NCBI GenBank assembly: GCA_039738635.1
Contig: JBCLLN010000012.1
Location: 1-18,366, forward strand
Length of the DNA stretch: 18,366 bases
From: JBCLLP01 sp039738635
GTDB lineage: Bacteria > Patescibacteriota > Saccharimonadia > CAILAD01 > BJGX01
Direction: 5' to 3'
Shown: positions 13,156 to 18,366 of the stretch, piece after piece
Numbering within the stretch: position 1 is the stretch's first letter
How the letters are laid out: the number at the start of each line of letters is the position of its first letter
Notes under the pieces: model-generated
Seen by the model: only the letters and a program-made list of their open reading frames with translations
Database searches by the model: none
What the model was told of the DNA's origin: nothing
Translations under genes and position numbers: made by a program

Positions 13156-14272
13156 TTTTGTTTGCCATTAGTTTATTCAATATATTCTCTCTGGCGCTCC
13201 CACCAAAATCATCAGTATCAAGATTGATTAAATCACCGAATTTTACGAAATATCTACCTGATTTTACATCTTTTTCAAGTATAATCTGCCTTATTATATA
13301 TACCGCTAACCCACTATCTACAGCAATCGTACTATATAGTTGTGGGCGACCTACAAGGGATTTTCCGATTTCTGGTAGTGATGCCAGAGCTCGCGTAGGT
13401 ACATACTCTGCGCCGACAACTTGAACTGTGTATCTCTGAATATCTTCTTTGCTAATATTTTTGCTGGTTAATATTTCGTCAGCTGTATTTCCAATTGCTC
13501 CATTAAATATTTCTGGCTGATTAGGTAAATCATAGCGTTCAATATCTATTAGAATATTGTCGCCTAGGCTGGTAAACATTAGTAGCGGTACTTTAAATTG
13601 TTTTGCCTTGACACGAAGAAGTACCTTGATCTTGAAATCATCAATTTCATCCACTATTACGCTTAGCTTTGGATCGTTGAATAATTTATCTATGTTAGAT
13701 TCTGTAATCCCCTCCGAGAATGTAATTACTTCATTATAAGGATTTAGTTCGTAAATATTTCTGCTAGTAAGTTCGGCTTTGGGTACGCCGATATTTTGTA
13801 TTGATTCTCTAATTCGATTCAGATTTGCAGTTTCTAGGTTATCAAAATCTGCAATTTTGATAGTATTTGCCATGCCAGCGTAAATAGAGCCAATCGCTAT
13901 ACCTGCGCCGACAGACATCCCTGCGACTCCAATAACTGATTGTTTCATCATCTCTTGCTCTGATTTTGTGATGATGTTCTGATTGCGATTAGTCCTGAGA
14001 TTATATAAATCTTCGGGCCCAACTGTGTGAACTAGCACACCGCTCCAGGGATAATATATCCACGCACCACTGCCTTTTTTGGTTTGATTTTCTATAAATG
14101 CTTCTTTTTGAGCTTTGCATTCTTCAGGCTCAGGGAACTTTATTTCTAGCAATTCCTCTAGCTGTCCAGGATATAGATCAATTTCTTTCCAAATTTTGGA
14201 ATTATTCCGAAGCTCGTCAACATCTGACTCTGAATATTTACCAGGCAATAGTATGGTTGGTTTATTTGTCAT
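13139..14272 (-). CDS. E1/ThiF-like adenylyltransferase, Rv1355c N-terminal type
   Basis: A 377-residue protein. An N-terminal region (1-110) with WIYYPWSGVLVH and NLRTNRNQN precedes the E1-like Rossmann domain. There GVAGMSVGAGIA (115-126) is the nucleotide loop, DFDNLETANLNR (142-153) carries the Asp and Arg/Asn that bind ATP and Mg2+ in ThiF, MoeB and E1 enzymes, and VDEIDDFKIKVLLR continues the fold. E1-like enzymes adenylate a carboxyl end of a protein or small molecule. Only one Cys (C52) is present in the chain, far from the usual thioester position, and there are no CxxC zinc pairs. So a thioester step is unlikely and simple adenylation is favoured. It overlaps the PaaK-like gene by 11 bp and the nitroreductase by 17 bp. 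No ubiquitin-like ThiS or MoaD partner is visible. Confidence 0.85.
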   Translation of the reverse strand: MTNKPTILLPGKYSESDVDELRNNSKIWKEIDLYPGQLEELLEIKFPEPEECKAQKEAFIENQTKKGSGAWIYYPWSGVLVHTVGPEDLYNLRTNRNQNIITKSEQEMMKQSVIGVAGMSVGAGIAIGSIYAGMANTIKIADFDNLETANLNRIRESIQNIGVPKAELTSRNIYELNPYNEVITFSEGITESNIDKLFNDPKLSVIVDEIDDFKIKVLLRVKAKQFKVPLLMFTSLGDNILIDIERYDLPNQPEIFNGAIGNTADEILTSKNISKEDIQRYTVQVVGAEYVPTRALASLPEIGKSLVGRPQLYSTIAVDSGLAVYIIRQIILEKDVKSGRYFVKFGDLINLDTDDFGGSARENILNKLMANKNGKKD

Positions 14273-15782
14273 TTTTTATCACCCATTTCTGTTTTGTGCC
14301 TGGTTTAAAATATTTCAAATCCTCGTATGGCCATAGTTGGACTATTGGTTTTACAACTGTGCCTACCATATTAAATGTTTCTCTATATTCAGAACTTTCA
14401 TCAAGCAGTGCGTTATGTAGAAGTGAAATTATGTCATTTTTTAATTTGGCACTTGAGGCAATTGAATACTTAAGTTCGCAGTGAATATTGAGTTGTTGGC
14501 GTCCAGAAGCATCATAATCCACCACCATAGTAAACTTGCCTGTTATATTATTATAGAGATTATCAGTCTGCAGAGCGCGACGAATCATATCGGGATAAAT
14601 AAGAAATGCATAGTAACTTACGCTGAAATCATTGCGCTCATAAACATACACAAACGGTAATTCCCATACTGTGTCTTGGATATGGTTTTGTTTAATCAAC
14701 TTTTCAATATCGTATCCATTTTTACGAAGTATCTTAAATACTGCAGACTTTGTAATAACCCCCCCATAATCCTTCAAATCATATCTAACCAGCGGGAGCC
14801 CACTAAAGGAAGTGCAGACCAGGTTATTATCAAGACTTTCAAAATAAAACATCTCTGGGTTATATTGTGCAAATGTTGGTTGCCTAGAACTCTCTGGAAA
14901 TAGTAGGTTCAGCTTGTTGTCTCGTACTAAAAGTCGTCTAATTAGTATTGATAAAGGAGTTTCGTGTGCCATAGTCCCCATATCGACTGTTCCATAGTGA
15001 TTTAGCGAAAAAGTATTAATATTTTTGGGAAGTACCTTATCATACACAAAATCTCTGAATTTCTCTGTGAATGCTTCCGCTGAAAAAACAAATCCAATTT
15101 TATAGTCTGTCCATTTAATTCCATCCCGTTCGCCATCATCCAATATATCTTTCAAAAATGGAGCATACGCACCAATAATTATTTGGTCGAAATCATGGCC
15201 TAATTGTTTTATCGCACTGATAACCTCCATTTTGTGTATTCCTGGTGTGATAATACTTATTCGATAGTTTTTTTCTGCTATTTGCTTAATCGATTCATAT
15301 GTAAATACACCACCAATCCATGCTCCCATTGGGAATGCATCTATGTATAGTGTCGTGTTGTTTTGAATATTAAAATTACTTCTTAGATAGAGCTCAGTGG
15401 AAACAGTTAAATATTTATCTTGTAGGTCAGTTCTTGGAAAATAATAGGGAACTCCTGATGAGCCAGAAGTTGTACTTATTACCCATTGATGTTGCGCAAA
15501 TTCACCATTCCAGCATAATTCATCCCTTGAGAATTGACGAAGATAGTTATCTTTATCGATAAGTGGAATATCCTTAAAGCTATTTTTACTTGATGTTAAA
15601 TTACTATCAATTTTTTTTAATTTTAGAAATTTTTTATACGCAGGGACAAATTCTGCCATTAAATGAAATTGTCGAACTGCTCTTCGACGCCCAGAACTAA
15701 TCCATACCTTTTCTTTTTTTGTTCGAAGCTTGGATTCAAGTAACTCTAAATTTTTGTATCCGCGTGGTAAAAATATCTTCAT
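14262..15782 (-). CDS. Adenylate-forming enzyme, phenylacetate-CoA ligase (PaaK)-like
   Basis: A 506-residue protein of the PaaK/LuxE branch of the ANL superfamily, which activates a carboxylic acid with ATP. The P-loop-like STTSGSSGVP (103-112) is clear. SAEAFTEKFR (234-243) and NHYGTVDMGT (261-270) match the conserved acyl and AMP binding strands. GLPLVRYDLKDYG (328-340) supplies the ribose-binding Asp and Arg. FKPGTKQKWV near the end has the catalytic C-domain Lys region. It is about 70 residues longer than typical PaaK, with a divergent N-terminus (IFLPRGYKNLELLESK). The acyl substrate and the acceptor (CoA, amine or carrier) cannot be told. AAAGG 7 nt before the ATG and an extended -10 box support this start. 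It heads the tight gene run that includes ThiF and nitroreductase. Confidence 0.8.
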   Translation of the reverse strand: MKIFLPRGYKNLELLESKLRTKKEKVWISSGRRRAVRQFHLMAEFVPAYKKFLKLKKIDSNLTSSKNSFKDIPLIDKDNYLRQFSRDELCWNGEFAQHQWVISTTSGSSGVPYYFPRTDLQDKYLTVSTELYLRSNFNIQNNTTLYIDAFPMGAWIGGVFTYESIKQIAEKNYRISIITPGIHKMEVISAIKQLGHDFDQIIIGAYAPFLKDILDDGERDGIKWTDYKIGFVFSAEAFTEKFRDFVYDKVLPKNINTFSLNHYGTVDMGTMAHETPLSILIRRLLVRDNKLNLLFPESSRQPTFAQYNPEMFYFESLDNNLVCTSFSGLPLVRYDLKDYGGVITKSAVFKILRKNGYDIEKLIKQNHIQDTVWELPFVYVYERNDFSVSYYAFLIYPDMIRRALQTDNLYNNITGKFTMVVDYDASGRQQLNIHCELKYSIASSAKLKNDIISLLHNALLDESSEYRETFNMVGTVVKPIVQLWPYEDLKYFKPGTKQKWVIKNDK

Positions 15783-15799
15783 GATATAGCCTTTATGTA

Positions 15800-15808
15800 A
15801 TTATAGCA
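15800..15808 (-). promoter_or_regulatory. Extended -10 promoter of the PaaK-like gene
   Basis: The minus strand reads TGCTATAAT in the 50-bp gap after the monooxygenase gene. The predicted start site lies about 11 nt before ATG 15782, and AAAGG fits between as a ribosome site. An overlapping TTGACA is only 5 nt from the -10 and so does not serve as its -35. The downstream genes may therefore be expressed separately from the monooxygenase. Confidence 0.5.
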
Positions 15809-15832
15809 TGTGTCAAGCAAGAGAGAGTATAC

Positions 15833-17047
15833 TTAAATATTTAGTAATGACACTCCAGCAGAAATTGGTGTTTCCAGGATTGATTTTTTGATTATTTCGC
15901 CCATGACAGGCCCAATTGGTCGTTTATTTGGATTGTCTGCAACATTTTTACTCAAAAACTCGCCATGTTCTTTGGCAAACTCTCGTACATATTTCGTAAC
16001 AATCTGGTTATGTAGTTGGTAATCGTTTAGATTTTTGACTAAATTATTCCGTTCGCTAAATACATATCTTGCGAGTGCATCGGCACTATAGATAGCGGTG
16101 TTGGCGCCAAAACCTGCCCATGGTGGAGACGCACTGCCTGCATCACCAAGTATTATGCATTTATCTCCTAGCACAATATCTTCAGCAGATTTGTAATATA
16201 GTAATCCTTGCTCTCTTAGTAGTAGTTGGTCTAATATATTTTCATCTAGTTTAAATATGCCTGGGAAATCTGCTCTTAACCTCAATTTACCGGCAGTTAT
16301 GTTAGTAAAAGGAGATTCGCTTATATCTACGCCCTTAAATTGAGAAACTAATAGCGCAGATATAGTTTTATCTTTGTTGGGTAAACCTATTGCTACTGAT
16401 GTTTTATCTGAATTATGCCAAAAATGTATGTAATTTAGATTTAAATTCTTAGCTACTCTTTTATTGAGATTTATTGTTATGTATTTCAACGGATCCGTTT
16501 TGAGACTTAGGTTTCCTCGATATAATTTTTTTAATTGTTCATCCGCAATACTCCATAACCCGTCAGCAACTACAATTAGATCGCCTTTAAGAATTTTTAT
16601 ATCGCCGTTTCTACGCACGACAACTTCACCATTCTCAGGATGTAGTTTGATAGCCTCTGTGTTAAATTGAATGTTAATTTTATTTTTTTCTGCAATGCTT
16701 ACCATATTTCGCCGCAAAATTGGTCTTGGTATGCTCATTAACACTTCGTCGTCTTTGGTCTTGTCTACATTTGACGAATATTTTATTTCTCCAGTGTTTT
16801 GAAAATTATGAATTGCTCTTCCATAAACTGCGATACTCCCATCGAGTGCGTCATTGGACAATATTTTTCTACCAATACTATTAATCGTTAAATTAAATGA
16901 CCTATTGGTGTAACCGGCATCGCTTCCCTTGGGGTCACCAGCTTTTTCAACTACAACGACATCTGCACGGTTTCTTTTGGCAGCTAGAGCAAAAGTTAGT
17001 CCACCAGGCCCAGAACCAATTACAATACATTTCATAACATGATACAT
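15833..17047 (-). CDS. FAD-dependent monooxygenase, kynurenine 3-monooxygenase-like
   Basis: A 404-residue flavoprotein from ATG 17047, or 400 residues from ATG 17035, which begins right at the FAD fold (MKCIVIGSG). A TTG at 17071 is less likely. Group A flavin hydroxylases use NADPH and O2 to hydroxylate aromatic or related substrates. Seen, numbered from 17035: the GSGPGG dinucleotide motif (7-12), an acidic VVVEKAGDP strand end, RSFNLTINSIG (45-55), which parallels the RSINLALS phrase of kynurenine monooxygenase, ADG (157-159) and GDAGSASPPWAGFGANTA (297-314), the FAD pyrophosphate and flavin loop. No membrane helix is seen at the C-terminus, unlike mitochondrial enzymes. It faces the aminotransferase gene across an AT-rich 115-bp region. 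Kynurenine as substrate is only suggested by family likeness. Confidence 0.85.
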   Translation of the reverse strand: MYHVMKCIVIGSGPGGLTFALAAKRNRADVVVVEKAGDPKGSDAGYTNRSFNLTINSIGRKILSNDALDGSIAVYGRAIHNFQNTGEIKYSSNVDKTKDDEVLMSIPRPILRRNMVSIAEKNKINIQFNTEAIKLHPENGEVVVRRNGDIKILKGDLIVVADGLWSIADEQLKKLYRGNLSLKTDPLKYITINLNKRVAKNLNLNYIHFWHNSDKTSVAIGLPNKDKTISALLVSQFKGVDISESPFTNITAGKLRLRADFPGIFKLDENILDQLLLREQGLLYYKSAEDIVLGDKCIILGDAGSASPPWAGFGANTAIYSADALARYVFSERNNLVKNLNDYQLHNQIVTKYVREFAKEHGEFLSKNVADNPNKRPIGPVMGEIIKKSILETPISAGVSLLNI

Positions 17048-17071
17048 TTTCTCATATCTATATATTATCAA

Positions 17072-17162
17072 ACATTGGCAATAATATTTAACAATTTAGC
17101 CAAAATTCTGTATAGTTATATTGAAAAAATTATATTACAGTATAGTATAATAAAATAACAAA
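17072..17162. promoter_or_regulatory. Divergent promoter region between monooxygenase and aminotransferase
   Basis: This AT-rich intergenic region feeds two genes in opposite directions. On the plus strand TTGAAA (17121-17126) and TATAAT (17146-17151) are 19 nt apart, and the start codon at 17163 follows after 11 nt, again leaving almost no leader. On the minus strand, AT-rich boxes lie 20-30 nt before ATG 17047, but no single promoter stands out. Confidence 0.45.
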
Positions 17163-18284
17163 ATGTCTTTTATATCAAACAGATTAAAATATTTCGACAG
17201 TAGTGCTTTTAGAGGAGTATTTAATAGACGACTGCTCATAGATAATCCAGTGGATTTGAGTGTCGGTGAGCCAGAAGATGTTACTAGCGACGCTATCAAA
17301 AAAGCCGGTATTAAAGCTATTAACGACAACAAAACTACTTATACGCCAGCAAATGGGATTCTAGAACTCAGAGAAAAGATTGCCAAAAAACTGAATGGGG
17401 AGAATAAAATCCCGTGCACAGCTGATAGCGTTACAATTGTTCCTGGGCTAACAACCGGACAGTTACTTGTGTATATGGCTATCCTGGACCCAGGGGATGA
17501 GATAATCGTGATGGATCCTTATTATCCACCATATACCTACCTTGCTAGCTCAATTGGTGCACATGTTGTTACAGTTCCAACTCTAAATGATTTTCAGCCA
17601 AACCTGAGTCTGATTGAAGCCAATATCTCAGAACGAACTAAGGCGATTGTGATAAATAGCCCAGGAAATCCCACCGGTGTGGTATATTCGCTCAATACTT
17701 TGCAAAAAATTGCACAACTAGCAAAGAAACATAGCTTATTAGTTATATCTGATGAAATATATGAACATTTTATTTACGAAGGTAAGCACACGAGCATTGG
17801 TAGCTTTTATCCAAATACCATTACCATGAATGGATTTAGTAAAGAGTTTGCCATGACTGGTTGGCGTATAGGATATATCGCTGGTCCAATTGAAATAATC
17901 GAGGCAATAAACGAGTTGCAACAGTACATGGTATTTGCCTCGTCATCCATTGCTCAGTATGCGGCAGTTGCAGCCCTAACTGATCGTAAAAAAATCAACG
18001 GTAAATACAAAACCAAACGAGACCTAGTGCACAAATCGTTAACTGCTATGGGTTATGAAATTGAGGGCATGCATGGTGCATTCTATGCATTTTTCAAAAC
18101 TCCTGGCAGAATGCTAGACATTGATTTTGTGGAAAAGGCTGCTGCTAAAAAACTAATTCTCGTTCCCGGACAAGCATTTTCTAAATCAGATGGTTTTATA
18201 CGATTATCATACGGCACGAACATTGCTGAAGTTAAAAAAGGCCTGGATATATTGAAGGAATTAACTAAAGATATTAAGAGTTAG
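17163..18284 (+). CDS. PLP-dependent aminotransferase, class I/II (fold type I)
   Basis: A 373-residue enzyme with all landmarks of AspAT-family transaminases. Y60 and TPANGILELR (61-70) are the substrate arm. MDPYYPPY (117-124) is the loop before the large domain, and SPGNPTG (166-172) holds the PLP-binding Asn. SDEIYEHF (196-203) has the Asp that pairs with the pyridine nitrogen. NGFSKEFAMTGWRIGY (223-238) carries K227, the Schiff-base Lys, and R235. FIRLSYG (345-351) has R347, which binds the substrate carboxylate. Length and ends look complete. The amino-group substrate is not determined; the family includes aspartate, aromatic and kynurenine aminotransferases. It faces the monooxygenase gene divergently, so the two may act in one pathway. 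Translation probably starts on an almost leaderless mRNA. Confidence 0.92.
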   Translation: MSFISNRLKYFDSSAFRGVFNRRLLIDNPVDLSVGEPEDVTSDAIKKAGIKAINDNKTTYTPANGILELREKIAKKLNGENKIPCTADSVTIVPGLTTGQLLVYMAILDPGDEIIVMDPYYPPYTYLASSIGAHVVTVPTLNDFQPNLSLIEANISERTKAIVINSPGNPTGVVYSLNTLQKIAQLAKKHSLLVISDEIYEHFIYEGKHTSIGSFYPNTITMNGFSKEFAMTGWRIGYIAGPIEIIEAINELQQYMVFASSSIAQYAAVAALTDRKKINGKYKTKRDLVHKSLTAMGYEIEGMHGAFYAFFKTPGRMLDIDFVEKAAAKKLILVPGQAFSKSDGFIRLSYGTNIAEVKKGLDILKELTKDIKS

Positions 18285-18311
18285 TGTGCGCTATATATCA
18301 GTCGCAAGGCT

Positions 18312-18357
18312 GGGAATAGTCCTATCCCGACTATCAATATAACCATTGTTGATTTTT
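18312..18357 (+). terminator. Hairpins with T run after the aminotransferase gene
   Basis: Two small hairpins follow the TAG stop: GGG-A-ATA with TATCCC (18312-18328, one bulge) and ATCAA with TTGAT (18333-18337, 18349-18353), the latter running into TTTTT (18353-18357). The stems are weak, so this is a candidate terminator only. The window ends 9 bp later. Confidence 0.4.
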
Positions 18358-18366
18358 AATATTTAC

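Noticed and set aside
14098..14484. 128-aa plus-strand frame across the ThiF/PaaK junction
   Set aside because: It lies antisense to two firmly identified genes and shows no domain or ribosome site.
11254..15782. Thiazole/oxazole-modified peptide (TOMM) cluster, because an E1-like gene adjoins a nitroreductase-like gene
   Set aside because: There is no YcaO cyclodehydratase and no precursor peptide ORF in the gaps. The ThiF and nitroreductase look like Rv1355c/Acg types rather than McbB/McbC.
15800..15819. TTGACA followed by TATAAT as a full sigma-70 promoter before the PaaK-like gene
   Set aside because: The two hexamers are only 5 nt apart, so TTGACA cannot be the -35 element. Only the extended -10 reading is kept.
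17048..17071. TTG start for the monooxygenase
   Set aside because: Two in-frame ATGs follow (17047 and 17035), the second placed right at the FAD-binding strand as is usual in this family.

Overview
The window looks like a chromosomal piece of a small-genome Patescibacteria (CPR) bacterium, most likely a Saccharibacteria (TM7)-type organism. This is an inference from the compact AT-rich layout, the glycolytic genes scattered among short membrane proteins of unknown function, promoter -10 boxes sitting almost on top of start codons, and the general look of the proteins. No rRNA or ribosomal protein is present to fix the taxonomy. All 16 protein genes read through with the standard code and end in TAA (12) or TAG (4); none uses TGA.

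Positions 1-7815, mostly housekeeping and cell-surface genes: the end of a membrane-anchored LysM-like protein (YneA type); a minus-strand proline-rich repeat gene; a tRNA-Glu(UUC); a two-gene unit of a coiled-coil membrane protein and an HExxH membrane peptidase; a SAM methyltransferase framed by two ~71-bp direct repeats; a minus-strand SH3-like surface protein; an enolase with a long proline-rich tail; and a membrane-anchored polysaccharide deacetylase.

Positions 7831-17047 are a run of seven minus-strand genes that are almost all overlapping or within a few bases of each other. In order of transcription they are a kynurenine-3-monooxygenase-like FAD hydroxylase, a PaaK-like adenylate-forming enzyme, an E1/ThiF-like protein, an Acg-like nitroreductase, an alpha/beta hydrolase, a large orphan histidine kinase and phosphoglycerate kinase. 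A PLP aminotransferase is transcribed divergently on the plus strand (17163-18284).

The stretch from about 10.4 kb to 18.3 kb is the most unusual part. It combines hydroxylation, acyl activation, E1-like adenylation, flavin redox, hydrolysis and transamination, which resembles a small-molecule biosynthesis or tailoring locus. Such a locus is unexpected in an organism group known for losing biosynthesis. The ThiF/nitroreductase pair matches the two halves of the fused actinobacterial Rv1355c/MoeY-type protein, but here split into overlapping genes. The tetramer CTAG is about 3.5-fold rarer in this cluster than in the adjoining PGK gene and kinase core, and the change falls inside the histidine kinase gene, between its membrane half and its GAF-kinase half. 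The product of the pathway cannot be read from the sequence.
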